NCBI RefSeq assembly: GCF_026241515.1
Contig: NZ_JAPHPW010000021.1
Location: 24,655-88,654, forward strand
Reading direction: 5' to 3'
DNA from: Vibrio sp. 14G-20
GTDB taxonomy: Bacteria; Pseudomonadota; Gammaproteobacteria; Enterobacterales; Vibrionaceae
Length of the DNA: 64,000 nt
The notes below the pieces were generated by a model, which was given only the letters and a program-made list of their open reading frames with translations, ran no database searches and was not told where the DNA came from. The position numbers were made by a program, and so were the translations under genes. Positions within the stretch are counted from its first letter, which is position 1; each line of letters starts with the position of its first letter. This document shows positions 43,185-51,869 of this stretch, piece after piece.

Positions 43185-44939
43185 ATGATTGATAGTCCTT
43201 TTCGTTTACCACGTTACACACCTTTTGGCTTAGGTGAGTCTGTTGTCGAGTGGGCAACTGGGCTATCTAAGCTAGACCGACTCTATCAAGATCGAAAAAA
43301 CGAGTTATCTAGCTTCGAATTCATGAATTACACCCTGTCAGCACTCAATATCGACTACTCGGTTGTATCGGGAAGCACAGAAAACATCCCGGAAGAAGGG
43401 CCTGTCGTAATTGTGGCGAACCACCCACTTGGCGCCATTGAGGGTGTGATCCTTGCTGATCTCGTAGGATCGGTGAGAAAGGATGTGAAGGTGTTAGCGA
43501 ATGAGTTGCTCAAGCGACTGCCTGAACTGGATGATCTTTTCATCGGAGTCGATGTCTTTAATAGTAAAGAATCGAAACGCACCAATGCCAAAGCCATTCG
43601 AGATGCCAATCGTCACTTGTCCGATGGCGGACTTTTGATTGTGTTCCCTGCGGGCGAAGTATCGAGTTACCGTAAAGGGGCTAAAACACTAACGGATATC
43701 GAATGGAGCAAATCGGTTGCGAAGTTCGTTAAACGTCATCAAGCCGCTACGGTGCCTATCTTTATCAATGGTAAAAACAGTGAGCTTTTCTACCAAGCGG
43801 GTCGTGTGCACCCATTGTTGAGAACCGCTCTACTCGGGCGTGAACTTCTTAATAAACAAGCGACAACTATCTCTATCTCGATTGGCTCATCGATTCCGTA
43901 TTCAGAGATAAAATCGTTTGAAAAAGAGATGGATATCGTCAACTACCTACGACTTAATACCTACCTAATGAGTCAACAAGATAGCCCGAATACGCCAATC
44001 CACGCGCCCTCTTTCGATACCCAAGTGATAGCGCCAATATCACCCGAAGTATTGGCAATAGAGATAGGATCACTCCCTGAAGAGATGAAGCTACTCGAGC
44101 AAGGCGACTTCGAGGTCTACTGCACGCCAAGCCAATCTATTCCCAACTTAATGCGTGAGATTGGTCGAGTAAGAGAAGAAAGCTTTAGAGAAGTTGGCGA
44201 AGGCAGCGGGCTTGCCTGTGATTTAGATGAGTATGACCTTTACTACCACCAACTGTTTGTGTGGAATAAAACCAAGGCAGAACTGGTTGGCGCGTATCGA
44301 CTCGGTATGGTCGACAAGTTAATCGCTGAGCATGGGTTGGACCAACTCTATTCCCGCAGTCTGTTTAACTACAACCAAGAGTTCATTAATACTCTAGAAA
44401 ACAGTATTGAGCTTGGGCGTTCTGTCGTGAGTAAGCCTTATCAAAAGAGCCTTAACTCACTATTACTATTGTGGAAAGGCATCGCGACCTTTGTTTCTCG
44501 TCACCCTCAATATACCCATCTGTTCGGCCCAGTCAGTATCAGTAATGATTACAGCCACAATGCGCGTTTGTTGATCGCGACCACCTTATCGATCCATCAC
44601 TATGATGAGGAAAAGGCGAATTTGGTTTCACCTTCGTCACCTCTCAATACCAGTAATCATGTGTTCTGGCAAAATCATCTGTTATCGTCATTGGCGAGTG
44701 TTCCTCTGCTCTCTAAAGTGTTAGCACGTATGGAGCAAGGAAAAGGCCTACCAGTACTACTGCGACAGTATCTAGGGATGAACGGTAAGTTGGTGTGCTT
44801 TAACGTCGACCCATCATTTAATGACGCTCTGGATGGCTTGATTGTGGTTAACCTTAAGAAAGTACCACTGAAAACTCTTGGTAAATACATGGGTAGAGAA
44901 CTTGCTCAAGATTATCTAGAACAGCACGCTCGACGCTGA
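43185..44939 (+). CDS. olsF: Bifunctional ornithine lipid synthase OlsF
   Basis: Two acyltransferase domains in one 584-residue chain. The N-terminal OlsA-like lysolipid acyltransferase has VVIVANHPLGAIEG with H80, and LLIVFPAGEVSSY near residue 155. The C-terminal GNAT-like OlsB domain (about residues 285-560) has the GRSVVSKPYQKSLNSLLLLWKG stretch that resembles hemolysin/ornithine-acyl-ACP N-acyltransferases. In Serratia and vibrios this fused enzyme makes ornithine lipid, a phosphate-free membrane lipid. It is the last gene of the operon. The activating E/D after H80 reads HPLGAIE (H-x5-E) rather than the HPxGxxD of many relatives. Confidence 0.85.
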   Translation: MIDSPFRLPRYTPFGLGESVVEWATGLSKLDRLYQDRKNELSSFEFMNYTLSALNIDYSVVSGSTENIPEEGPVVIVANHPLGAIEGVILADLVGSVRKDVKVLANELLKRLPELDDLFIGVDVFNSKESKRTNAKAIRDANRHLSDGGLLIVFPAGEVSSYRKGAKTLTDIEWSKSVAKFVKRHQAATVPIFINGKNSELFYQAGRVHPLLRTALLGRELLNKQATTISISIGSSIPYSEIKSFEKEMDIVNYLRLNTYLMSQQDSPNTPIHAPSFDTQVIAPISPEVLAIEIGSLPEEMKLLEQGDFEVYCTPSQSIPNLMREIGRVREESFREVGEGSGLACDLDEYDLYYHQLFVWNKTKAELVGAYRLGMVDKLIAEHGLDQLYSRSLFNYNQEFINTLENSIELGRSVVSKPYQKSLNSLLLLWKGIATFVSRHPQYTHLFGPVSISNDYSHNARLLIATTLSIHHYDEEKANLVSPSSPLNTSNHVFWQNHLLSSLASVPLLSKVLARMEQGKGLPVLLRQYLGMNGKLVCFNVDPSFNDALDGLIVVNLKKVPLKTLGKYMGRELAQDYLEQHARR

Positions 44940-44962
44940 TTTAGCCAGCTCTGTACCTATAC

Positions 44963-44996
44963 TCAAATAAGTGCGATGATTTCTACACTTATTTGG
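44963..44996. promoter_or_regulatory. Inverted repeat between olsF and the Crp-like regulator
   Basis: CAAATAAGTG (44964-44973) and CACTTATTTG (44986-44995) are perfect complements with 12 bases between. Outer bases extend the pairing with one mismatch. It is 15 nt upstream of the regulator start, where it may be an autoregulatory operator. It could also be the olsF transcript-end hairpin, although it has no T-run. Confidence 0.55.
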
Positions 44997-45010
44997 GTTA
45001 GGTTATTTCC

Positions 45011-45577
45011 ATGCACACCTCTTTTATCGAACAACTACAAAGCTTCGACTTCTCTGAAAGTCAGATTGAATCTCTATTAGCTGTCGCGAAACCGCTTGAG
45101 CTACCAACTAGACATATCCTGATCAATCAAGGTGAGATGGCGAGTTCAATCTACTTTGTACTTGAAGGCTTGTGCCACGCTTGTTATCTCACTAATGACG
45201 GTAAGCAATACAGCAAAGAATTCTACTGGGAACAAGATTGGATCATCGGCTTTGAGAGTTTGATAAAAAACCAAGCGTCCCCTTACCTGTTAGAAACACT
45301 CACACCAATTACTATGTTAGAGCTGCCAATGAATGCGGTTATCGAGTGGCGCGCATCAAACAACCCTCTGTATTTAAAGTTGTTAGAAACTCAGCTGATG
45401 CATAAGGAAAACAAAGAACGCTTTATGCTGCTCTATACACCCGAGCAACGCTATCAACTTTTCTGCGAACATTATCCCGACCTTGAGCAGCGCTTGAACG
45501 ACAACCAAATTGCCGCTTACCTAGGAATAACCGCGATCAGTCTGAGCAGAATTAAAGGTCGAATTAACAATAGTTAA
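45011..45577 (+). CDS. Crp/Fnr-family transcription regulator, short form
   Basis: Protein of 188 residues. The cyclic-nucleotide-binding-like beta-roll (residues about 20-120) is intact with ILINQGEMASSIYFVLEGL. The last 45 residues hold only a compact HTH-like helix pair, LNDNQIAAYLGITAISLSRIKGRI, without the longer wing of Crp. No Fnr-type cysteine cluster is present. It lies 71 nt after olsF, on the same strand, and is the best candidate local regulator. Confidence 0.78.
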   Translation: MHTSFIEQLQSFDFSESQIESLLAVAKPLELPTRHILINQGEMASSIYFVLEGLCHACYLTNDGKQYSKEFYWEQDWIIGFESLIKNQASPYLLETLTPITMLELPMNAVIEWRASNNPLYLKLLETQLMHKENKERFMLLYTPEQRYQLFCEHYPDLEQRLNDNQIAAYLGITAISLSRIKGRINNS

Positions 45578-45634
45578 TGCCAACAATCATCGCGCATAGT
45601 ACATTCAGAGCATCGATAACCTCTGGATGTAAAC

Positions 45635-46087
45635 ATGATCACTTGGCACTCAATTCCTTTCTCTGAACTTTCAACACATCAGCTTTATCAATTACTTAAA
45701 TTGCGAGTAGATGTATTTGTGGTTGAGCAAACTTGTCCTTATCCAGAGCTCGACGGTAAAGATACACTCGCAGGTGTTGAGCACCTGCTTGGCTATTCTG
45801 ATGAAGAGTTGGTAGCGTGTGCACGCTTGTTACCACCAGGGACTTCTTACGACCACACAAGCATCGGCCGAGTAGCAACTAAGCAATCAGCAAGAGGCGA
45901 TGGCTTAGGCCACCAATTGTTAAAAGAAGCGTTAACACGCTGTGAGGATCTTTGGCCGAGCACGACTATCGATATTGGTGCACAACAACACCTAGAAAAC
46001 TTCTATGTGAGCCACGGCTTCAAAACGATCTCTGAGATGTACTTGGAAGACGATATTCCGCACGTTGATATGAGATTAGAGAAGTAA
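45635..46087 (+). CDS. GNAT acetyltransferase (ElaA-like)
   Basis: Protein of 150 residues. LLKLRVDVFVVEQTCPYPELDGKD resembles ElaA, and RVATKQSARGDGLGHQLLKEAL is the acetyl-CoA-binding motif A. Substrate unknown. It is followed with a 1-nt overlap by an EamA transporter. Confidence 0.82.
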   Translation: MITWHSIPFSELSTHQLYQLLKLRVDVFVVEQTCPYPELDGKDTLAGVEHLLGYSDEELVACARLLPPGTSYDHTSIGRVATKQSARGDGLGHQLLKEALTRCEDLWPSTTIDIGAQQHLENFYVSHGFKTISEMYLEDDIPHVDMRLEK

Positions 46088-46935
46088 TGTCGAATATCAC
46101 TGTCGGTATCCTATTTCTGATTGCAGGTAACTTGTTTGCCTCGCTTTCCGACGTAGCGGTAAAACTGTTGAATGGCGAAGTGCCACCTCTTCAGTATATT
46201 TTTTTCCGACAGCTGATATCTCTGCTCATCATCACCCCTTTGTGGCTACAGCAGAAAAAGGAACAACGACGCTTACAGCAGGCCAAAGTGACCATCATAC
46301 GCGGACAGCTGATATTAATTGGCAGTGGATGCATGGTCGTCGCAATTACCCATTTATCTTTGGCCACCGCTAACGCTGTATTTTATGTCGCACCCTTGTT
46401 GATGCTGCCTCTCTCAATATTGCTACTCAAAGAGCAACCCGCTCTGGGTAAGGTGATAGCAACCACCATCGGCTTCATTGGTGCATTGATTGTCTTGAGG
46501 CCATCACAATTTCATTGGGCAGCACTGTTTGCTTTGGGTACAGCACTCACCCTCGCACTATTCAATGTATTGGTAAGAAAGCTTCCTAGTGAGCAAACGG
46601 TGGTCACTACGCTGTGGTGGACAACCTTATTCTCTATTCCAGCCTCATTAGTACTGTGCTTCTTATACTGGCAGCCGGTGTCTGTGGAGCATTTGGGATA
46701 TATAGCATTAAGTGCGACGCTAATCTTAAGCTACAACGGACTTGCGGTCGCTGCCTACCAAAAAGCACACTCTAGTCAAATTGCCTTGGCTGAATACTCA
46801 GGCTTAGTGTTTGTCGCCATAATAGGCGCTATATGGTTTGATGAGATTCCAGATACGTTAACCTTTATCGGAATTATGCTCATCATCTTACCGCTCGCCC
46901 CTTTCAAGCGACCCAAAAAAAGAGCTAATGCTTAG
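46087..46935 (+). CDS. EamA/DMT-family transporter
   Basis: Inner-membrane transporter of 282 residues with ten predicted hydrophobic segments in two EamA repeats (FLIAGNLFASLSDVAVKLL, FGTALTLALFNVLVRKL). Likely a metabolite exporter; substrate not predictable. Its stop codon lies inside a strong hairpin terminator. Confidence 0.85.
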   Translation: MSNITVGILFLIAGNLFASLSDVAVKLLNGEVPPLQYIFFRQLISLLIITPLWLQQKKEQRRLQQAKVTIIRGQLILIGSGCMVVAITHLSLATANAVFYVAPLLMLPLSILLLKEQPALGKVIATTIGFIGALIVLRPSQFHWAALFALGTALTLALFNVLVRKLPSEQTVVTTLWWTTLFSIPASLVLCFLYWQPVSVEHLGYIALSATLILSYNGLAVAAYQKAHSSQIALAEYSGLVFVAIIGAIWFDEIPDTLTFIGIMLIILPLAPFKRPKKRANA

Positions 46936-46942
46936 CTCTTTT
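46918..46942 (+). terminator. Terminator overlapping the EamA stop codon
   Basis: AAAAGAGCTAA (46918-46928) pairs perfectly with TTAGCTCTTTT (46932-46942) across a 3-nt loop, followed by TCT. The TAG stop at 46933-46935 sits in the 3' arm. Confidence 0.85.
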
Positions 46943-46994
46943 CTATCGTTTATCTGTGTCTGGTGAAGCGCTTTAAATCAAGCTAACTGTTCAT

Positions 46995-47579
46995 CTACTT
47001 ACTGCGACCAAAGCCACCATCTGATAAGCGGAAGAACATCACCGATGTGTCGCCTTTCTCTAGTTGAAGAATGTCCAACTGCCCAGTTTCAGCAAGTTTG
47101 AAACGAACAAGCTGACCTTGACGAATCTGACTTAGTGGCTTATCTACACCTTCAATACGTACTAGCGCGTTCAAGTCAGACAATGGCAAACCGTTGTTTC
47201 GAAAAACCTGCGATAACGTATCCCCTTGCTTAACAAGGTACTCCTGCCAATTTTTGTTACTCGGTTCTGATGAACTGCTTTTGGCATTTTGCTGTTCACT
47301 TAAGCCGACGGTGTTTATTTCAAGCTCAACGCGCGATGTTGTTGAAGCTGTGTCTACTTTAGGTTCTGGTAGCGGCACAAAAAGTAATATCAGTACGATC
47401 GGAGAAATTGCCATCAACAGTCTTTGGTGTAACTTCGGCAATGAACCCCAAATTTGCGCTGCCGAGCTTTTCATTTTCTTCACATCGATCGAACTCAATT
47501 TCTCTTTGACCTGATTCAGTCGATCCTTGAATTCTGCTAAGTGGTCAACTTTCTGTTTTTTCTTTTGACGACGATTCAT
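46995..47579 (-). CDS. OapA/LysM-like envelope protein
   Basis: Protein of 194 residues with a charged N-terminus (MNRRQKKKQKVDHLAEFKDRL). One transmembrane segment near residues 56-72 (LLMAISPIVLILLFVPL) follows. A periplasmic LysM-like/OapA domain (VKQGDTLSQVFRNNGLPLSDLNALV) comes last. E. coli YtfB is a comparable septal cell-division protein; that match is by pattern. Divergent from fklB. Confidence 0.78.
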   Translation of the reverse strand: MNRRQKKKQKVDHLAEFKDRLNQVKEKLSSIDVKKMKSSAAQIWGSLPKLHQRLLMAISPIVLILLFVPLPEPKVDTASTTSRVELEINTVGLSEQQNAKSSSSEPSNKNWQEYLVKQGDTLSQVFRNNGLPLSDLNALVRIEGVDKPLSQIRQGQLVRFKLAETGQLDILQLEKGDTSVMFFRLSDGGFGRSK

Positions 47580-47792
47580 ACCACTGCGTCCTATACATTG
47601 AATAACTACAGTATAAAAACCAAAGTACCAACAGTATAGATCTTTCCGCTACAACAGAGACCAAAGCAAGAAAATTGACATAGCTGTGATTTGGATACGG
47701 TAAAGCGTAAGTGATCAGGGGCTAGCCGTTTATTCAGGCTGCTAATACTGGTATTCTTACCCTTTTCGTACTGACAAAAAGAGTGACTTTTC

Positions 47793-48413
47793 ATGTCTGA
47801 AGTAAAATTTGAAACTGTAGAGCAAAAAGCTAGCTACGGTATCGGCCTACAAATGGGCCAACAACTTGCTGGTTCTGGTCTTGAAGGCCTAAACGTTGAC
47901 GCAATCGCTGCTGGTATCGCAACAGCTCTAGTTGGTGACATGCCAGCTATCGAAGTTGACGAAATCAACAACGCACTACAAGAGCTACACACTCGTGGTG
48001 AAGCTGCACGTCAAGAACTAGCTAAAGCAGCAGCTGCTGACGGCGAAGCTTTCCTAACTGACAACGCTCTTCGTTCAGAAGTAACAGTTCTTGAGTCTGG
48101 TCTTCAGTACGAAGTACTAACTGAAGGTACTGGCGAAATCCCAACTGCAGACAAGCAAGTGCGTGTTCACTACCACGGTGAACTAACTGACGGTACTGTT
48201 TTCGACAGTTCTGTATCTCGCGGTCAACCTGCTGAATTCCCAGTAACTGGCGTAATTCAAGGTTGGGTACAAGCTCTACAAATGATGCCTGTTGGCTCTA
48301 AGTGGAAGCTATACATCCCTCAAGATCTAGCATACGGTGAGCGCGGCGCAGGTGCTGCAATTCCACCATTTGCAGCTCTAGTGTTTGAAGTAGAACTTCT
48401 AGCTATCCTTTAA
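47793..48413 (+). CDS. fklB: FKBP-type peptidyl-prolyl isomerase FklB
   Basis: Cis-trans prolyl isomerase of 206 residues. An N-terminal helical dimerisation domain (about 1-85) and a C-terminal FKBP domain (TADKQVRVHYHGELTDGTVFDSSVSRGQPAEFPV) are present. The conserved GWVQALQMMPVGSKWKLYIPQDLAYGERG follows. It has no signal peptide, so it is the cytoplasmic FKBP22-like type. Ends with a terminator. Confidence 0.95.
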   Translation: MSEVKFETVEQKASYGIGLQMGQQLAGSGLEGLNVDAIAAGIATALVGDMPAIEVDEINNALQELHTRGEAARQELAKAAAADGEAFLTDNALRSEVTVLESGLQYEVLTEGTGEIPTADKQVRVHYHGELTDGTVFDSSVSRGQPAEFPVTGVIQGWVQALQMMPVGSKWKLYIPQDLAYGERGAGAAIPPFAALVFEVELLAIL

Positions 48414-48472
48414 TTTTTATAAAAACCTTTAGTAAAACAAAATACTATAGGCAAATAAAATTAAAATAATCC

Positions 48473-48500
48473 AACGGCGATGTGACTACATCGCCGTTTT
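48473..48500 (+). terminator. Terminator after fklB
   Basis: AACGGCGATGT and ACATCGCCGTT form an 11-bp stem with loop GACT, followed by TTTTC. Confidence 0.92.
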
Positions 48501-48547
48501 TCGTTTATAGTGAATAGGTCGATTACTTTATTACTTAAGGAAGAATA

Positions 48548-49042
48548 ATGAAGAAAATACTCATCACTATGCTCAGCAGCCTTGCTGTAGTCTCTTGCGC
48601 TAGCACTAGCGACTCTGAACAAACCGGTTCAACATCAGATACCAACTATTCCCAACTATCGCAAACTGCCCTGATGGCAGCAGTGAATATGTGGTCTCAT
48701 CAAAACGAAACAACACCACTTGCTGATACCGTTGCTGATCAAGCATCTGTTACCAGCGATCAAGCAATTGGCGGTATTGGTTCAATGTTAGCCCTTGCTC
48801 AAAATTCACTTGGCACAGCTGACAACAAAGAACTCGCGACACTTATTCCTGGCATGTCGAGCCTAGAGTCTACTGGTCTATCATCGCTATTAAGCTCACA
48901 AGGTGCCGTTGAAAGTGCATTTGCTGGGTTAGGTATGGATTCGTCAATGGTTACGACATTTGCACCAATAATTCTTCAGGCACTTCAATCACAAGGTGCA
49001 ACAAGTGGCCTTATGGATTCACTTGCCGCTATTTGGCAGTAG
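48548..49042 (+). CDS. DUF2780-like lipoprotein
   Basis: Probable lipoprotein of 164 residues, lipobox VVSC with C17. The mature part is low in charge, with repeats of Ala, Ser and Gln. It includes GGIGSMLALAQNSLG, TLIPGMSSLESTGLSSLL and a C-terminal segment with an APIILQALQSQGAT pattern, which I associate with DUF2780. Function unknown. The stop is followed after six bases by a heptamer repeat array. Confidence 0.75.
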   Translation: MKKILITMLSSLAVVSCASTSDSEQTGSTSDTNYSQLSQTALMAAVNMWSHQNETTPLADTVADQASVTSDQAIGGIGSMLALAQNSLGTADNKELATLIPGMSSLESTGLSSLLSSQGAVESAFAGLGMDSSMVTTFAPIILQALQSQGATSGLMDSLAAIWQ

Positions 49043-49048
49043 GCCATC

Positions 49049-49097
49049 GCGATTAGCGATTAGCGATTAGCGATTAGCGATTAGCGATTAGCGATTA
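49049..49097. repeat. Heptanucleotide array, 7 x GCGATTA
   Basis: Seven perfect head-to-tail copies of GCGATTA just after the stop of the DUF2780-like gene. A simple-sequence repeat likely to change copy number by slippage. Confidence 0.97.
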
Positions 49098-49112
49098 GTT
49101 GAAGAATATTGT

Positions 49113-49136
49113 AAGGGCACTTCGGTGCTCTTTTTT
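49113..49136 (+). terminator. Terminator with UUCG tetraloop
   Basis: AAGGGCAC and GTGCTCTT close a C(UUCG)G tetraloop and run into TTTTTT. It probably ends the DUF2780-like transcript. Confidence 0.88.
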
Positions 49137-49158
49137 GTGCGTGGAAGAAAAGATATTT

Positions 49159-49262
<104 letters not shown>

Positions 49263-49337
49263 TTTTTAAAAAATAGAGCAGAGCAGGCAAGTAAAAATGC
49301 CAAATATCGTGGTGCAATTTTTCAATTCAATAGAAAC

Positions 49338-49372
49338 AAAAAAAGCCGAGCTAATGCTCGGCTTTTTGTATT
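49338..49372 (-). terminator. Terminator after rplQ
   Basis: AAAAAGCCGAGC and GCTCGGCTTTTT pair around TAAT, with T runs on both strands. It ends the alpha operon on the minus strand. Confidence 0.92.
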
Positions 49373-49388
49373 AAGAATCTAGTATAGA

Positions 49389-49769
49389 TTACTCAGCAGC
49401 TTCTTCAGCAGCTGGGCGGTCTACAAGCTCAATGTAAGCCATTGGAGCTTTATCACCAGTACGGAAACCACATTTAAGAATGCGAGTGTAACCACCTTGG
49501 CGAGCCGCGAAACGCGGGCCTAGTTCATTAAATAGTTTTGCCACAACTTCGTTATCACGAGTGCGAGCAAATGCAAGACGACGGTTAGCAACACTGTCTG
49601 TCTTAGCTAGGGTAATCAATGGCTCAATTACGCGACGTAGTTCTTTTGCTTTAGGCACGGTAGTTTTAATAACTTCGTGACGAACAAGAGAGCTAGCCAT
49701 GTTGCTGAACATCGCTTTGCGATGACTGCTGTTGCGGTTGAGTTGACGACCACTTTTACGATGGCGCAT
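49389..49769 (-). CDS. rplQ: 50S ribosomal protein L17
   Basis: L17 of 126 residues, MRHRKSGRQLNRNSSHRKAM at the start. It binds 23S rRNA near the exit tunnel. It lies 24 nt downstream of rpoA and is the last gene of the alpha operon. Confidence 0.97.
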   Translation of the reverse strand: MRHRKSGRQLNRNSSHRKAMFSNMASSLVRHEVIKTTVPKAKELRRVIEPLITLAKTDSVANRRLAFARTRDNEVVAKLFNELGPRFAARQGGYTRILKCGFRTGDKAPMAYIELVDRPAAEEAAE

Positions 49770-49793
49770 GACCTAATCCTTCTAACTTTTCGA

Positions 49794-50786
49794 TTAATCT
49801 TCAGCGATTGACGCTGGTGGCCAGTTTTCTAGACGCATGCCTAGAGAAAGACCACGTGAAGCAAGCACATCTTTAATCTCTGTAAGAGATTTCTTACCAA
49901 GGTTTGGCGTTTTAAGTAGCTCAACCTCAGTGCGCTGTACAAGATCACCGATGTAGTGAATCGCTTCTGCTTTCAAACAGTTAGCAGAGCGAACTGTTAG
50001 TTCAAGATCGTCTACAGGACGTAGTAGGATAGGATCGAATTCTGGCTTCTCTTCCTTCTCCTCAGGTACACGTACATCACGAAGATCTACGAACGCATCC
50101 AGTTGTTCAGCTAAAATAGTAGCTGCACGACGGATTGCTTCCTCAGGTTCTAGAGTACCGTTCGTTTCCATATCGATAACAAGCTTGTCTAAATCAGTAC
50201 GTTGTTCTACACGTGCCGCTTCTACAGCGTAAGCGATTTTATCAACCGGGCTGTAAGTAGCGTCAACTAGTAGACGACCGATAGGACGCTCATCTTCTTC
50301 AGTATGGATACGAGCTGAAGCTGGAACGTAACCACGACCACGTTCTACTTTGATACGCATAGCGATCTCAGCGTTGTCATCCGTTAGGTGACAAATTACG
50401 TGCTCAGGGTTAGCGATCTCTACATCACCATCGTGGGTGATGTCACCTGCAACAACAGGGCCTGAGCCTGATTTGTTCAGTGTAATAAACACTTCATCTT
50501 TGCCTTCAGCAACGCGTACAGCCAAACCTTTAAGGTTTAGAAGGATTTCCAGGATATCTTCCTGAACGCCTTCTTTAGTGCTGTATTCGTGTAGCACACC
50601 TTCAATTTCAACTTCTGTTACGGCACAACCCGGCATAGAAGATAGAAGAATGCGGCGAAGAGCATTACCTAGAGTGTGGCCGAAACCTCGCTCTAATGGC
50701 TCAAGAGTTACTTTCGCGTGTGTCGTATTGATCTGTTCAATGTCAACAAGACGCGGCTTAAGAAATTCTGTTACAGAACCCTGCAT
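49794..50786 (-). CDS. rpoA: RNA polymerase alpha subunit
   Basis: Alpha subunit of 330 residues. The N-terminal assembly domain (HTLGNALRRILLSSMPG) and the C-terminal activator/DNA-binding domain (LLKTPNLGKKSLTEIKDVL) are both complete. The linker EEKEEKPEFDPIL lies between. It sits between rpsD and rplQ. Confidence 0.98.
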   Translation of the reverse strand: MQGSVTEFLKPRLVDIEQINTTHAKVTLEPLERGFGHTLGNALRRILLSSMPGCAVTEVEIEGVLHEYSTKEGVQEDILEILLNLKGLAVRVAEGKDEVFITLNKSGSGPVVAGDITHDGDVEIANPEHVICHLTDDNAEIAMRIKVERGRGYVPASARIHTEEDERPIGRLLVDATYSPVDKIAYAVEAARVEQRTDLDKLVIDMETNGTLEPEEAIRRAATILAEQLDAFVDLRDVRVPEEKEEKPEFDPILLRPVDDLELTVRSANCLKAEAIHYIGDLVQRTEVELLKTPNLGKKSLTEIKDVLASRGLSLGMRLENWPPASIAED

Positions 50787-50808
50787 TGTGTCCTCTCTTT
50801 TTTTAACC

Positions 50809-51429
50809 TTACTTAGAGTAAAGTTCGACGATCAAGTGTTCATTGATGTCAGCTGATAGGTCAGAACGCTCAGGCATACGCTTGAATGTACCTTCCATTT
50901 TGCCAGCATCTACTTCAATCCAAGTTGGCTTTTCACGTTGTTCAGCAACTTCTAGAGCCGCTTTAATACGAGATTGCTGTTTAGCTTTCTCGCGGATAGA
51001 AACAACGTCGTTTGCCGCTACTTTGAAAGAAGGAACGTTTACAACTTTACCGTTAACTAGAATAGACTTGTGGCTAACTAGTTGACGAGATTCAGCACGA
51101 GTAGCGCCAAAGCCCATACGGTAAACTACGTTATCAAGACGACCTTCAAGAAGCTGAAGCAGGTTTGCACCTGTGTTGCCTTTAAGACGTGCAGCTTCTT
51201 TGTAGTAGTTGCGGAATTGTTTTTCTAGAACGCCGTAAATACGACGAACTTTTTGCTTCTCACGAAGCTGAACGCCATACTCAGATAGACGACCGCGACG
51301 AGCGCCGTGTACACCTGGTGCGTTATCAATTTTACACTTGGTATCGATCGCACGGACACCAGACTTAAGAAATAAGTCAGTACCTTCGCGACGGCTAAGC
51401 TTCAGCTTAGGACCCAAATATCTTGCCAT
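50809..51429 (-). CDS. rpsD: 30S ribosomal protein S4
   Basis: S4 of 206 residues, a primary 16S rRNA binder and translational repressor of the alpha operon. MARYLGPKLKLSRREGTDLF at the start and an S4 RNA-binding domain (RLDNVVYRMGFGATRAESRQ) are clear. No zinc CxxC cluster is present, so it is the C- form. Confidence 0.98.
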   Translation of the reverse strand: MARYLGPKLKLSRREGTDLFLKSGVRAIDTKCKIDNAPGVHGARRGRLSEYGVQLREKQKVRRIYGVLEKQFRNYYKEAARLKGNTGANLLQLLEGRLDNVVYRMGFGATRAESRQLVSHKSILVNGKVVNVPSFKVAANDVVSIREKAKQQSRIKAALEVAEQREKPTWIEVDAGKMEGTFKRMPERSDLSADINEHLIVELYSK

Positions 51430-51460
51430 GATCTTTCTCCAATATTCCTAGAAACGAAAC

Positions 51461-51850
51461 TTAAACGCGACGTTTCTTAGGTGGACGACAACCGTTATGA
51501 GGGATTGGTGTCGCATCAACAATGTTAGTGATACGGAAACCAGCAGCGTTCAGTGCACGAACAGTAGATTCGCGACCTGGACCTGGACCCTTAACCATAA
51601 CTTCCAAGTTCTTTAGGCCATATTCTTTAGCCATTTCACCACAACGCTCAGCTGCAACTTGTGCTGCGAACGGAGTAGATTTACGAGAACCACGGAAACC
51701 TGAACCACCTGCTGTAGCCCATGCAAGAGCGTTGCCTTGACGGTCAGTGATAGTTACGATTGTGTTGTTGAAAGAAGCATGAATGTGCGCTACGCCATCA
51801 GCTACTTGCTTGCGTACGCGCTTACGCGCGCGAGTTGGTTGTTTTGCCAT
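51461..51850 (-). CDS. rpsK: 30S ribosomal protein S11
   Basis: S11 of 129 residues in the 30S platform, with HIHASFNNTIVTITDRQGNA and the C-terminal TPIPHNGCRPPKKRRV. Between rpsM and rpsD. Confidence 0.98.
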   Translation of the reverse strand: MAKQPTRARKRVRKQVADGVAHIHASFNNTIVTITDRQGNALAWATAGGSGFRGSRKSTPFAAQVAAERCGEMAKEYGLKNLEVMVKGPGPGRESTVRALNAAGFRITNIVDATPIPHNGCRPPKKRRV

Positions 51851-51869
51851 TGTACTCTACCTTATCCGA

